The notes: generated by a model from the letters alone, not told the origin. A stretch of DNA of 50,170 nt from Streptomyces triticisoli (GCF_003270085.1 NZ_QFDQ01000225.1:1-50170), one strand, 5' to 3'. Counted from the stretch's first letter, positions 21,169 to 30,478 are shown. A program made the numbers and translations.

Positions 21169-23751
21169 TCAGCCCGCCGCCCGTTCCTCCGCCGCCCGCG
21201 CCTGCGTGCGGAGCAGGTCGGGCAGGCGGGTCGTACGGGGCTTCGCCGACACCTCGGCCACAGCCTTCGAAAGCGCCTGCTCCACCCCGTGCACCACGGA
21301 CAGATGACGGCTCGCCCGGCCGAACGCCGTGTAGACCCACGGCCGGCTGAGCGCCCGCGCCGCGTCGCCGGGCAGCACCACGACCACCGCGGGCCACCGG
21401 CCGCCCACCGCCTGGTGCGCGGTCAGCGCCCACCCGTGCCGCACCTGCGTCTCCACCCGCTCCCTCGGTACGACCACGGGGGCGCCCGAGCAGGACAGGT
21501 GCAGTCCCTCGGCGTCGGCCTTCACCACGTGACCGGACAGCGCACGGCCCGGGGCGGGGGAGTGGACGACCCGGTCGCCCGGGTCGAATCCGCCGAAGCG
21601 GCCGGGCCCCGGATTGAGCCGCGCCTTCAGCGCCGCGTTCAGCGCGCGGGTGCCGGCCGCGCCGCCGTGACCCGGGGTGATCACTGTCGTCTGCTCGACC
21701 GGGACGCCGATGGCCCGCGGCACCGAGTCCGCGACGAGCTGCACGGTCCGGTGCACGGCCTCCCCCGCGTCCCGCACCGGAACGATCACGACCTCCTTGC
21801 CGGGCGCCGCCACCTCGCCCAGCTCGCCGACGCCGATGCCGGAGACCAGCTCGCCCAGCGGGCCCGGATCCGGCACGCGCGAGGCGAACTGGGGGCAGAC
21901 CCGCGCCGCCAGCAGATCCGCGAAGACCCGCCCGGGCCCCACGGACCACAGCACCCCCGGATCCCCGGCCAACACCAGCCGGGCGCCGTCCGGCAGCGAC
22001 TCCACGAGCAGGGCCGCCGACTCCACGTCCAGCTGGGGGGCGTCGAGCACGACGAGCAGGTCCAGGGCGAGTGAGCCGTCCTCGTCCCGTCCGGGGCCCT
22101 CGGCTCCGGACAGCAGCCCGGCCACCGTGGCGACGGCGGGCGCAGGGGTCCCGGACGGTCCGACGGCCTCCTGGAACTGCCGCAGCAGCTCCGCGAACCC
22201 GTCCCGGCCGAGCGGGCTGTGGGCGGCGGCCCACGCGCGCAGCCCCAGCCGCCGCGCCTCACCCAGCAGCCGGGCGGGCTCCACGCGGGAGGCCTCGCCT
22301 CCCGTGTGCAGGACCAGGCCGTGGCCCGCGACCGCGCGGAGCAGCTCGGCGGCGGAGCCCTGGGCGGAGGCGGCGGCCCGCTCCCAGTCCTCGGACGGAC
22401 CGCTCTCCTCCGGTACGGAGCCGATCAGCCGGGCCAGTCCGTCGGCGAGGCTCTCCTCGGCGAGCGCGTACCGCTCCAGGCCCACGAGGACGCGCACCGG
22501 GCGCTCGCCCTCCCCGTCCGCCTCCTGGGTGTCCTGGAAGGCCAGGGCCTCGCCCTCCGCGAGCGTGCTGTGCAGGGCCGATTCGGGGTCGGGCACCGCC
22601 CGCTGGACCAGCGCGGCGGTCAGCGCCGCGGCGTCCAGGGCCGTGTGCCCGGCGAGGGCCGCCTGCTCCAGCAGCCACACGGTGAGGGCCCGGCCGCGCC
22701 GTTCGTCGTCCGGACGGCACTCCGCGCCGAGCAGGGCACGCGCGAACCCGTCGGCCTGCTCCGGCCGTACGCCCCTCACGCGCAGCAACTGCCAGGGGTC
22801 GGCGCGCAGCCGCTCCTCCGCGCCCTCCCCGAGGGCCGCGGCGACCTGAGGCGCGAGCGTCTCCGGGGCACCGCCCTCGCTCAGCACGAGGCGCACGCCC
22901 CGGACACTCCCGGGCGCGGGCGCCGCGGGCGCGGTGGCCGCCTCGACGGAGGCGTGCCCGGGCCGCCGTACCGGCTCGGGGGCGACCCGCCGCGGCACGG
23001 TCTCCGGCTCTGCGAGGACGCCGACCGCGGGCTTCTCCCCGCTCTCCACGGCCCGCACCGCCGCCAGCAGACCGGCCGCCTTGCCGCTCAGCTTCCCCCC
23101 GCTCTCGATCGGCCCCTTCTTCGCCGCCTTCCGCCGCTCGATCCGCTCCCGCTCGACCTGCTGAGCCGCAAGCTCGGCCTCGGCCTCGGACATTCGGTCC
23201 CCACCTGGATCCCCCGCCGCGCCGGAGCCCTCCGCCGCGCCGGAGCCGGCCGTCGCGTCCGAGTCGGCTGTCGCGCCGGTACGGACCGTGGGGTCCGGGC
23301 CCGCTGCCGCGCCGGAGCCGTCCGCCGGGTCCAAGCCGGTTGCTGTGCCGGAAGCGGCCGTCGCGCCGGAGCTGCCTGCGGCGTCCGGGTCCACCATGGC
23401 GTCGGGACCCGCCGCCGCGTCCGAGCCGACCGCCGTGCCGGCACCGCTCTCCGCGGCGGCCGCGCCGCCGTCCGGCTCGCCGCCTTCCCCGGGGCCGCTG
23501 TCGCGCATGGCCGTGCGGTTCTCCAGATCGGCGCGCTCGCGAGTGCCGCTGCCGTTCGCGACCGTGTCGCCGTCCGACTCCGCGTCCTCGGCAGCGCCAC
23601 CGCTCGCGCGTGCGCCCCCACCGGCCTTCGCGCCGCCGCGCTCTTCGGCAGCCGCCCCGCCGCCCCGCTCGCCTGCGGGGGCGTCGGCGGCCCCGGGGCC
23701 GGGGTCCGGGATGCCAGGCCCGGAGTGTTCCGTGGTCTCCGGCTCGCTCAC
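21169..23751 (-). CDS. RecD2-like helicase homologue with degenerate ATPase motifs
   Basis: The protein has 860 residues from ATG 23751, which overlaps the upstream stop by four bases. An internal ATG at 23193 (MSEAEAELAAQQVE) would give about 674 residues and skip a low-complexity N-terminus. From about residue 285 it follows RecD2 order: a helix-hairpin-helix-type region, then a helicase core. Walker A is replaced by LHTGGEASRVEP with no GKT. Walker B reads VVLDAPQLD instead of DEAS. The downstream LVLAGDPGVLWSVGPGRVFADL and the C-terminal VYTAFGRASRHLSVVHG are recognisable motif III and VI equivalents. It is probably a DNA- or protein-binding relic without ATPase activity. Confidence 0.78.
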   Translation of the reverse strand: MSEPETTEHSGPGIPDPGPGAADAPAGERGGGAAAEERGGAKAGGGARASGGAAEDAESDGDTVANGSGTRERADLENRTAMRDSGPGEGGEPDGGAAAAESGAGTAVGSDAAAGPDAMVDPDAAGSSGATAASGTATGLDPADGSGAAAGPDPTVRTGATADSDATAGSGAAEGSGAAGDPGGDRMSEAEAELAAQQVERERIERRKAAKKGPIESGGKLSGKAAGLLAAVRAVESGEKPAVGVLAEPETVPRRVAPEPVRRPGHASVEAATAPAAPAPGSVRGVRLVLSEGGAPETLAPQVAAALGEGAEERLRADPWQLLRVRGVRPEQADGFARALLGAECRPDDERRGRALTVWLLEQAALAGHTALDAAALTAALVQRAVPDPESALHSTLAEGEALAFQDTQEADGEGERPVRVLVGLERYALAEESLADGLARLIGSVPEESGPSEDWERAAASAQGSAAELLRAVAGHGLVLHTGGEASRVEPARLLGEARRLGLRAWAAAHSPLGRDGFAELLRQFQEAVGPSGTPAPAVATVAGLLSGAEGPGRDEDGSLALDLLVVLDAPQLDVESAALLVESLPDGARLVLAGDPGVLWSVGPGRVFADLLAARVCPQFASRVPDPGPLGELVSGIGVGELGEVAAPGKEVVIVPVRDAGEAVHRTVQLVADSVPRAIGVPVEQTTVITPGHGGAAGTRALNAALKARLNPGPGRFGGFDPGDRVVHSPAPGRALSGHVVKADAEGLHLSCSGAPVVVPRERVETQVRHGWALTAHQAVGGRWPAVVVVLPGDAARALSRPWVYTAFGRASRHLSVVHGVEQALSKAVAEVSAKPRTTRLPDLLRTQARAAEERAAG
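23217..23460. repeat. Degenerate 15-base (five-codon) coding repeat
   Basis: The N-terminal extension of the RecD2-like protein is encoded by imperfect five-codon units rich in GCG CCG GAG and GCC GTC. They give pentapeptides such as GSGAA and TAGSG. The tract reads as low-complexity linker and could vary in length. Confidence 0.5.
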
Positions 23752-24731
23752 AGCGTGCTCCAGTCGTGATCGGGATAGCGGTGCACGGGCGCCGACACGT
23801 CGTCGAGCGCCCGGCAGATCTCGTCAGGAAGACTAAGCGCCTCCACCGACAACGCCGCCGTGAGCTGCTGTGCGGTGCGGGCGCCGACGACCGGCGCGGC
23901 CACGCCGGGTCGGTCGCGGACCCAGGCGAGGGCGACCTGGAGCGGGGTCACCGCCAGCCCGTCCGCCGCCGTGGACACCGCGTCCACGATGCGGCTCGCG
24001 GTGTCGTCGAGGTACGGCTCGACGAAGGGCGCCAGCTGCTCCGAGCCGCCCCGCGAGTCCGAGGGCGTCCCGCCCCGGTACTTGCCGGTCAGCACACCGC
24101 GGCCCAGCGGTGAGGAGGGCAGCAGGCCGATGCCCAGGTCGAGGGCGGCCGGCAGCACCTCGCGCTCGACGCCCCGCTGCAGCAGCGAGTACTCCATCTG
24201 CGTGCTCGCCAGCCGCGTCCGGGTGCCCGGCGCCGCGAGCTGCCAGGTCGCCGCCTTGGCCAGTTGCCAGCCGCAGAAGTTGGAGACGCCGGCATAGAGC
24301 GCCCGGCCGCTGCTCACGGCCAGGTCGAGCACCTGCAGGGTCTCCTCCAGCGGTGTGTACGGGTCGTAGGCGTGGACGTGCCACACGTCGACGTGGTCCG
24401 TGCCGAGGCGGGCGAGCGAGGCGTCCAGCGCCGCCAGCAGATGGCCGCGGGAGCCGTCGAAGCGGCGGTCCGGGTCCGGGACGCTGCCCGCCTTGGTCGA
24501 GACGACCAGGTCACGGCGGGGCACGAGGCCGTCCATGAGCCGCCCGAGCAGGTACTCGGCCTCCCCGTCGCCGTACACGTCGGCCGTGTCGACGAGAGTG
24601 CCGCCCGCCTCCCAGAACACCTTCAGCATGTCCGCGGCGTCGTGCTCGTCGGTGCCCCGGCCCCAGGTCAGGGTGCCGAGGCCGATGCGGGACACGCGCA
24701 GGCCCGTACGGCCGAGATGCCTCTGCTCCAT
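23748..24731 (-). CDS. Aldo/keto reductase
   Basis: The 327-residue (beta/alpha)8 NADPH-dependent reductase carries the AKR tetrad: Asp and Tyr in DTADVYGDGE, Lys in VVSTKAG and His in VWHVHAYD. The cofactor-binding end has PVVGARTAQQLTAAL. ATG 24731 fits the family N-terminus (MEQRHLGRTGLRVSRIGLGT); in-frame ATGs at 24743 and 24764 exist and none has a clear ribosome binding site. Its stop overlaps the start of the RecD2-like gene (ATGA), so the two are co-translated. It reduces a carbonyl compound, not identified. Confidence 0.88.
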   Translation of the reverse strand: MEQRHLGRTGLRVSRIGLGTLTWGRGTDEHDAADMLKVFWEAGGTLVDTADVYGDGEAEYLLGRLMDGLVPRRDLVVSTKAGSVPDPDRRFDGSRGHLLAALDASLARLGTDHVDVWHVHAYDPYTPLEETLQVLDLAVSSGRALYAGVSNFCGWQLAKAATWQLAAPGTRTRLASTQMEYSLLQRGVEREVLPAALDLGIGLLPSSPLGRGVLTGKYRGGTPSDSRGGSEQLAPFVEPYLDDTASRIVDAVSTAADGLAVTPLQVALAWVRDRPGVAAPVVGARTAQQLTAALSVEALSLPDEICRALDDVSAPVHRYPDHDWSTL

Positions 24732-24851
24732 GAACGCCGACATTACTGGCCAGAACTGGGACATGGGTCACCTGTGGACAACCCAAAATCCCGCAGGTCC
24801 GCGCTAGTGTTCCCCGGACAAGGAACGTTACTGATCGGTAAGGGGAGCGGC

Positions 24852-25907
24852 ATGCAGCTCGGGATCAACCTCGGCTACTGGGGTGCCGGGATGGACGCGG
24901 ACAATCTGGCCGTCGCGCAGGAGGCGGACCGGCTCGGCTACGCCGTGTGCTGGGCGGCCGAGGCCTACGGCTCCGACGCGGCCACCGTGCTCACCTGGGT
25001 CGCCGCACAGACCGAGCGCATCGACGTCGGCTCGGCCATCTTCCAGATCCCCGCCCGGCAGCCCGCGATGACGGCGATGACGGCCGCCACCCTGGACTCG
25101 CTGTCCGGCGGCCGCTTCCGGCTCGGCCTCGGCGTCTCCGGCCCTCAGGTCTCCGAGGGTTGGTACGGCGTGAAGTTCGACAAGCCGCTGGCCCGCACCC
25201 GCGAGTACGTCGAGATCATCCGCAAGGCGATGACCCGCGAGCGGCTGACGTACGACGGCGAGCACTGGACGCTGCCGCTGCCCGGCGGCCCGGGCAAGCC
25301 GATCAAGCTGACCGTGCACCCGCAGCGCGAGCACATCCCGCTCTACATCGCCGCCATCGGCCCGAAGAACCTGGAGCAGACCGGCGAGATCGCCGACGGC
25401 GCCCTGCTCATCTTCCCCTCCGCCGACCACCTGGAGGAAACGGCGGTCAAGCACCTGCGCGCGGGCCGTGAGAAGGCCGGCAGGACCATGGACGGCTTCG
25501 ACGTCTGCCCGACCCTGCCGCTCGCCGTCGGCGACGACAAGGACGTGGCCCGGCTCGCCGACACCTTCCGCCCCTACACCGCGCTGTACGTCGGCGGCAT
25601 GGGCAGCCGCGAGCAGAACTTCTACAACCAGCTCGCCCGCCGCATGGGCTACGAGAAGGCGGCCGCCGAGATCCAGGACAAGTACCTCTCCGGCGACAAG
25701 CAGGGCGCGGCGGCGGCCGTACCGCAGGAGCTCATCGACCAGACCACGCTGCTCGGTTCCGTCGACCGGATCGCGGACCGCATGAAGGCGTACGCGGCGG
25801 TCGGCGTCACCACGCTGACCCTCGCCCCCGCCGGCTTCACCCTGGAGGAGCGACTCGCCTCGCTCCGCGCCGGCACCGAGGCCCTGGAGCGCGCGGGACT
25901 GGCGTGA
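24852..25907 (+). CDS. LLM-class F420-dependent oxidoreductase
   Basis: The 351-residue luciferase-like monooxygenase-fold protein begins MQLGINLGYWGAGMDADNLA, the standard start of F420-dependent LLM enzymes. IFQIPARQPAMTAMTAATLD and RFRLGLGVSGPQVSEGWYG are the conserved cofactor-loop segments of this subfamily. GGGGAG lies four bases before the ATG. It oxidises or reduces a small alcohol or ketone with coenzyme F420; the substrate is unknown. It diverges from the aldo/keto reductase gene, about 120 bases away. Confidence 0.9.
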   Translation: MQLGINLGYWGAGMDADNLAVAQEADRLGYAVCWAAEAYGSDAATVLTWVAAQTERIDVGSAIFQIPARQPAMTAMTAATLDSLSGGRFRLGLGVSGPQVSEGWYGVKFDKPLARTREYVEIIRKAMTRERLTYDGEHWTLPLPGGPGKPIKLTVHPQREHIPLYIAAIGPKNLEQTGEIADGALLIFPSADHLEETAVKHLRAGREKAGRTMDGFDVCPTLPLAVGDDKDVARLADTFRPYTALYVGGMGSREQNFYNQLARRMGYEKAAAEIQDKYLSGDKQGAAAAVPQELIDQTTLLGSVDRIADRMKAYAAVGVTTLTLAPAGFTLEERLASLRAGTEALERAGLA

Positions 25908-25965
25908 CACGGGAGTACCGCCCGGGGAGGGGGGAGGTGCGCCCGGCAAGCCCAGGGGCTTTCCG

Positions 25966-26006
25966 CGGCCGTGGTGGGGGCTCGGGGGTCCACCCCGCCA
26001 CGGCCG
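25966..26006 (+). terminator. Terminator after the LLM oxidoreductase
   Basis: CGGCCGTGGTGGGG (25966-25979) pairs with CCCCGCCACGGCCG (25993-26006), with one G-T pair and a 13-base loop. Confidence 0.75.
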
Positions 26007-26158
26007 TCACCGAGAACAACGCGCCCGTCCCCGTGCGGTTACGCACACCCCGCGGCCCTCCGGCGCTCCGCCGTTCGGAGCAGCGCTCCCGCACCGTTCC
26101 CGAAGACCGAACACGAGTTGCGCGTACTCAGCCGCACACCTCGAACGGTCGTGGGCGT

Positions 26159-26196
26159 TCCCCCACTGCCTCAAGGGCGTGGGAGGTACCCCCGGG
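26159..26196. repeat. Interspersed repeat element, copy C
   Basis: TTCCCCCACTGCCTCAAGGG is followed by CGTGGGAGGTACCCCCGG. It has the same end structure (CCCCC ... GGGAGGT.CCCCC) as copies A and B. Confidence 0.6.
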
Positions 26197-26395
26197 TCCC
26201 CGGCGTCCCGGATCGCACTGATCACGACACTCCGGTCAGCCCACGCCCCGCAAGCCCGCGAGCCGACCATCACACGAACGAGCCGAACGGACCTTGCCAG
26301 GCTTCCCGGCGAGCAGACGCCACCCCCTGTTGCGGCGCTCCCGCGGCTGCACTTGACTCGTTCTTCGCGGCAGTCCGGCAGGGAGGTGGCCCGCG

Positions 26396-27202
26396 ATGCT
26401 CTCGCCCAGGAGCCTGTTCCAGGAGATCCTCGACCACGACGAGTCCTTCCGGCTGTTCTGCTCCATCGCGGCCGGCGGTGAGGCGCAGGGCGGCTGGGAG
26501 AACCGCCGGATCGCCGCCCTCGTGCCGGAGAGCGAGCGCGACCTCGCCCCGAAGATCGCACGCCACGGCGCGGACGAGGACAAGCACGGGCGCATCTTCC
26601 ACGCCCTGCTGAGGAAACGCGGTCTGGACCCCGTCCCGGTGCCCGCCGAGACCGACTACACGATGCTCCTGGAGAAGCGGGGCATCGGACTGGCGCACGA
26701 CAGGCTCAGGTCCGACGAGCCGCTCACCGTGCGGGACCTCATCGTCTACCTGGCCCACAGCAGGGTCACCGAACAGCGCGCCTGCGAGCAGATGGAACTG
26801 CTGTGCCGGCACTTCGGCGACCACCCCGACGTGGGCCGGGCGGTGCGCATGATCGCGCGGGACGAGCACAACCACCTCGCCTACTGCCACGAGGAACTGC
26901 TGCGCCTGGCCGCCGCCGGGCACGGCCCGGCCATCCGGAGCACCCTGCACGCGTGCGCGTGGGCCGAGATCCGCGTCCACCGCGACGTCAGCCTCGCCGT
27001 GATGGCCCGTATGGGCCGCCTCCTCGGCTGGACGAAGGCCCGCTCGGCGCTCGTCGCGGCCGGCATCCACGCCGTGTACGTCCACGAGCTGCTGGTGGGC
27101 CGGCGTCGGATGGTGACCCTGTCCATGCCCGAGCGCCGCGACGCCCTCGGCGCACCGGCCGCCCCGGCACCCGCCTCCGAAACCGAGCCGGAGCCCGCCT
27201 GA
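26396..27202 (+). CDS. Ferritin-like di-iron domain protein
   Basis: The 268-residue helical protein has paired metal-ligand motifs typical of ferritin-like diiron proteins: AAGGEAQGGWENRRI, ADEDKHGRIF, VTEQRACEQMELL and RDEHNHLAYCHEELL (ExxH type). It is larger than a ferritin subunit and resembles the actinobacterial ferritin-like family, possibly an oxygenase or iron/peroxide-handling protein. GGAGG precedes ATG 26396 by nine bases. It converges with corA, 15 bases between stops. The exact reaction is unknown. Confidence 0.8.
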   Translation: MLSPRSLFQEILDHDESFRLFCSIAAGGEAQGGWENRRIAALVPESERDLAPKIARHGADEDKHGRIFHALLRKRGLDPVPVPAETDYTMLLEKRGIGLAHDRLRSDEPLTVRDLIVYLAHSRVTEQRACEQMELLCRHFGDHPDVGRAVRMIARDEHNHLAYCHEELLRLAAAGHGPAIRSTLHACAWAEIRVHRDVSLAVMARMGRLLGWTKARSALVAAGIHAVYVHELLVGRRRMVTLSMPERRDALGAPAAPAPASETEPEPA

Positions 27203-27217
27203 CCGGCGGGCCGCGCC

Positions 27218-28219
27218 CTACAGCCAGCCCCGCCGCTTGAACTGCCGGTACAGCAGCAACTCCAGCAGCGCCATCAGCACGATCACCGCCGGGTACGACC
27301 ACGTCCAGTGCAGCTCCGGCATGTGGTCGAAGTTCATGCCGTAGATCCCGGCGATCATCGTGGGGACCGCGGCCATGGCCGCCCACGCGGAGATCTTCCG
27401 CATGTCGTCGTTCTGCTGGACGCTGGTCTGTGCCAGGTGCGCCGACAGGATGTCCGAGACCAGCCGGTCGAGACCTTCGACCGACTCGTTGACCCGGGTC
27501 AGATGGTCGCTGACGTCCCGGAAGAACGGCCGGGCCTTGTCGTCCACGAAGGGCACGGGCGGGGAGAAGACGCCCGCCCCGGTGCCGGCCAGGCGGGCCA
27601 TCGGCAGGGCCAGCGGGCCCGTCGCCCGCCGGAACTCCGTGATCTGGCGTTTGAAGTTGTAGATCCGCGAGGCCGTGTGCCGCGAGCCGCCCCGGTCCGG
27701 CGAGAAGACCTCCGCCTCCAGCTCCTCCAGGTCCGTCTGCAGCTCGGTGGCCACCACCAGATAGTGGTCGACGGTGGAGTCGGCGATCGCGTACAGCACG
27801 GAGGTGGGCCCCTGGCCGAGCATCTCCGGCTCCTGCTCCAGCCGGTGCCGCACGACGGCCAGCCCGTCGCTCTCGCCGTGGCGGACCGTCACCACGAACG
27901 AGTCACCCAGGAAGATCATGATCTCACCGGTGGAGACGACGTCGCTGTGCGGCTCGTACATCACGGGCTTGAGCACCACGAACAGCGAGTCGTCGTAGAT
28001 TTCCAGCTTGGGCCGCTGGTGGGCCTTCAAAGCGTCCTCGACCGCCAGCGGATGCAAGGCGAACTCCTCGGAGACCAGGCCGAACTCCTGCTCGCTCGGC
28101 TCGTGCAGCCCCACCCACACAAAGCCCCCCGCGGCCCGTGCCGCGGCCAGCGCGTCCGAGAAGTCCTCGGGCCCCTGGGCGCGGTGGCCGTCACGGTAGA
28201 TGGCGCAGTCGACGATCAC
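27218..28219 (-). CDS. corA: CorA-type magnesium/cobalt transporter
   Basis: The 333-residue protein has a large cytosolic N-terminal domain and two C-terminal membrane helices. The signature YGMNFDHMPELHW (GMN plus MPEL) sits between them. It forms a pentameric divalent cation channel in the membrane. Length and domain layout are normal. It diverges from the histidine phosphatase gene with a 61-base gap, leaving little room for two promoters. Confidence 0.93.
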   Translation of the reverse strand: MIVDCAIYRDGHRAQGPEDFSDALAAARAAGGFVWVGLHEPSEQEFGLVSEEFALHPLAVEDALKAHQRPKLEIYDDSLFVVLKPVMYEPHSDVVSTGEIMIFLGDSFVVTVRHGESDGLAVVRHRLEQEPEMLGQGPTSVLYAIADSTVDHYLVVATELQTDLEELEAEVFSPDRGGSRHTASRIYNFKRQITEFRRATGPLALPMARLAGTGAGVFSPPVPFVDDKARPFFRDVSDHLTRVNESVEGLDRLVSDILSAHLAQTSVQQNDDMRKISAWAAMAAVPTMIAGIYGMNFDHMPELHWTWSYPAVIVLMALLELLLYRQFKRRGWL

Positions 28220-28268
28220 AGAGTGTGTGCTCCCTTCGCCCGGTCACCGCCGGAGCCGTCCGTACGCC

Positions 28269-28274
28269 TACCCT
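28269..28274 (+). promoter_or_regulatory. -10 box of a leaderless transcript (phosphatase gene)
   Basis: TACCCT is followed by six bases and then ATG 28281, with no Shine-Dalgarno. This is the usual geometry for leaderless mRNAs in actinobacteria. Confidence 0.5.
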
Positions 28275-28280
28275 GGCGGC

Positions 28281-28967
28281 ATGCCCACGCTGATCCTTGT
28301 CAGGCACGGACGCTCCACCGCGAACACCGCCGGACTGCTGGCCGGCTGGACCCCAGGGGTCGCCCTGGACGAGCGCGGCGCCGCACAGGCCGCCGCGCTG
28401 CCCGGACGGCTCGACGGGCTGCCGATCGCCGAGGTCGTCACCAGCCCGCTGCAGCGCTGCCAGGAAACGGTACGGCCGCTCCTGGAGGCCCGGCCAGAGC
28501 TGAGGGCGCACACCGACGAGCGCATCGGGGAGTGCCGCTACGGCGACTGGTCCGGCCGCAAGCTCGCCGAACTCAAGGACGAGCCGCTGATGGAGGTGGT
28601 GCAGGCGCACCCCTCGGCGGTGGCGTTCCCCGGCGGCGAGTCCATGCGCGTGATGCAGACGCGCGCCGCCGAGGCGGTGCGCGAGTGGAACGCGCGCGTG
28701 GAGCGCGACCATGGGGCCGACGCGGTCTATCTGATGTGCTCGCACGGTGACATCATCAAGTCTCTCATCGCGGACGCGCTCGGTCTGCACCTGGACCTCT
28801 TCCAGCGGATCTCGGTCGAGCCGTGTTCGGTCACCGCGATCCGCTACACCCGGCTGCGGCCGTTCCTGGTACGGCTCGGGGACACCGGGGACTTCGCGTC
28901 CCTGGTGCCGCGCGAGGAGCCCGCGGACGACGACGCACCCGTCGGGGGCGGCGCGGGCGCACCGTGA
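28281..28967 (+). CDS. Histidine phosphatase (phosphoglycerate mutase-like)
   Basis: The 228-residue protein starts with the phosphohistidine motif LVRHGRSTAN, then SPLQRCQET, ERIGECRYGDWSG and a second catalytic histidine in CSHGDIIKSL. This subgroup sits next to DUF3090 and mshC in many actinobacteria, as here, so a housekeeping phosphatase role linked to that locus is likely. The C-terminal tail is acidic and disordered. Substrate unknown. Confidence 0.9.
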   Translation: MPTLILVRHGRSTANTAGLLAGWTPGVALDERGAAQAAALPGRLDGLPIAEVVTSPLQRCQETVRPLLEARPELRAHTDERIGECRYGDWSGRKLAELKDEPLMEVVQAHPSAVAFPGGESMRVMQTRAAEAVREWNARVERDHGADAVYLMCSHGDIIKSLIADALGLHLDLFQRISVEPCSVTAIRYTRLRPFLVRLGDTGDFASLVPREEPADDDAPVGGGAGAP

Positions 28968-29081
28968 TCGTCGGCCGCAGTAGGGTGAAGCGGTCGCCGC
29001 CGACTTGCCGACCGGGTCGACTCGCCGATTCCGTCGACCCTCCCGATTCCGCCGTTCACACGATTCCCATGGAGACAGGAC

Positions 29082-29672
29082 GTGTCCCGTCAGGTGTTCC
29101 TCTACGACCCCCCGGACCGCTTCGTGGCCGGTACGGTCGGACTGCCCGGGCGCCGTACGTTCTTCCTCCAGGCCACCGCCGGCTCCCGGGTGACCAGCGT
29201 GGCCCTGGAGAAGACCCAGGTCGCCGCGCTCGCCGAGCGCATGGACGAACTGCTCGACGAGGTGGTGCGCCGTAGCGGCGGCAGCGCCGCCGTGCCCGCC
29301 GTGGCGCCCGCCGAGATCGCCGACACCGGTCCGCTGGACACCCCCATCGAGGAGGAGTTCCGGGTCGGCACCATGGCGCTCGCCTGGGACGGCGAGGAAC
29401 AGCGCATGATCGTCGAGGCGCAGGCGCTCGTCGAGATCGACGTGGAGTCCGAGGAGGACCTCGCCGAGGCCGAGGAGCGGCTGCTGCAGGACGAGGAGAA
29501 CGGCCCCCCGATGCTGCGGGTCCGGCTCACCGGCGCGCAGGCGAGGGCCTTCGCCAAGCGCGCCCTGGACGTCGTCAACGCCGGACGGCCGCCGTGCCCG
29601 CTGTGCAGCCTCCCGCTCGACCCGGAAGGACACGTATGTCCGCGCCAGAACGGATACCGCCGCGGGGTGTGA
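29082..29672 (+). CDS. DUF3090 family protein
   Basis: The 196-residue protein matches DUF3090 by its opening SRQVFLYDPPDRFVAGTVG and its C-terminal zinc-ribbon-like CPLCSLPLDPEGHVCP. It is an actinobacteria-specific family of unknown role, always near mshC. GTG 29082 follows GGAGA. Its last 37 bases overlap the next gene, whose ribosome binding site lies inside it, so the two are translationally coupled. Confidence 0.88.
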   Translation: MSRQVFLYDPPDRFVAGTVGLPGRRTFFLQATAGSRVTSVALEKTQVAALAERMDELLDEVVRRSGGSAAVPAVAPAEIADTGPLDTPIEEEFRVGTMALAWDGEEQRMIVEAQALVEIDVESEEDLAEAEERLLQDEENGPPMLRVRLTGAQARAFAKRALDVVNAGRPPCPLCSLPLDPEGHVCPRQNGYRRGV

Positions 29673-30478
29673 CGCCCGACGAGGCGCCCGGCGCGGCGCC
29701 CGCCGAGCTGCTCGCCCAGGGCGAGCTGACCGTGCGCGGCCGGATCCGCGAGGCCTCCAACACGGCGCTGTTCTGCACGGTCGCCTGCGACGGCCAGGAG
29801 GCGGCCTGCGTCTACAAGCCGGTCGCGGGGGAGCGTCCGCTGTGGGACTTCCCCGACGGCACGCTCGCCGCGCGCGAGGTGGCCGCGTACGAGGTCTCCG
29901 AGGCGACCGGATGGGACCTGGTACCGCCCACCGTGCTGCGTGACGGCCCGTACGGCGAGGGCATGGTGCAGCTGTGGGTCGAGGCGACCCCGGACGCGGA
30001 GCTGCTCGCGCTGCTGGACGCCGAGGAGCCCGGGCCGGGCTGGAAGGCGATCGGGTTCGCCGAGGTCGGCCGGGGCCGCACCGCGCTGCTGGTACACGCC
30101 GACGACGAGCGGCTGCGCCGCCTTGCCGTCCTGGACGTCGTGATCAACAACGCCGACCGCAAGGGCGGCCACCTGTTGCCGACCTCCGACGGGCGCCTGT
30201 ACGGCATCGATCACGGCGTGACCTTCAACGTCGAGAACAAGCTGCGTACCCTCCTGTGGGGCTGGGCGGGCGAACCTCTCCCGCCGGACGTCCTGGACGT
30301 CCTCAAGTCCCTCGAGGACACCCTCGCCGACAACGCTCCCCTCGCCACCCGCCTGACCTCCCTGATCACCCCGGCCGAACTCAGCGCCACACGCGCACGC
30401 GTGAACGCCCTCCTCACCACCGGCACCCACCCGGAACCCACCGAGGACTGGCCGGCGATCCCCTGGCCACCGGTGTAG
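29636..30478 (+). CDS. SCO1664-type kinase-fold protein
   Basis: The 280-residue protein has features of a lipid/protein kinase fold: ACVYKPVAGE (possible ATP-lysine), NNADRKGGHLL (catalytic-loop-like Asn/Asp) and YGIDHGVTFN (metal-binding DHG). The family is a conserved neighbour of DUF3090 and mshC in actinobacteria. ATG 29636 has GGAAGGA six bases upstream, inside the DUF3090 gene. The target is unknown. Its last codons plus stop reappear downstream in a tandem duplication. Confidence 0.83.
   Translation: MSAPERIPPRGVTPDEAPGAAPAELLAQGELTVRGRIREASNTALFCTVACDGQEAACVYKPVAGERPLWDFPDGTLAAREVAAYEVSEATGWDLVPPTVLRDGPYGEGMVQLWVEATPDAELLALLDAEEPGPGWKAIGFAEVGRGRTALLVHADDERLRRLAVLDVVINNADRKGGHLLPTSDGRLYGIDHGVTFNVENKLRTLLWGWAGEPLPPDVLDVLKSLEDTLADNAPLATRLTSLITPAELSATRARVNALLTTGTHPEPTEDWPAIPWPPV

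Larger units (their letters stand above)
25908..26395. other. Intergenic region with terminator and repeat
   Basis: These 488 bases contain the LLM gene terminator (25966-26006) and repeat copy C (26159-26196). They should also hold the promoter of the ferritin-like gene; TTGACT at about 26354 is the only -35-like word and has no good -10. No small gene is convincing. Confidence 0.5.

Noticed and set aside
24732..24764. Longer N-terminus for the aldo/keto reductase
   Set aside because: The family N-terminus begins at the ATG at 24731; the extra residues look unconserved, though no start has a clear ribosome binding site.
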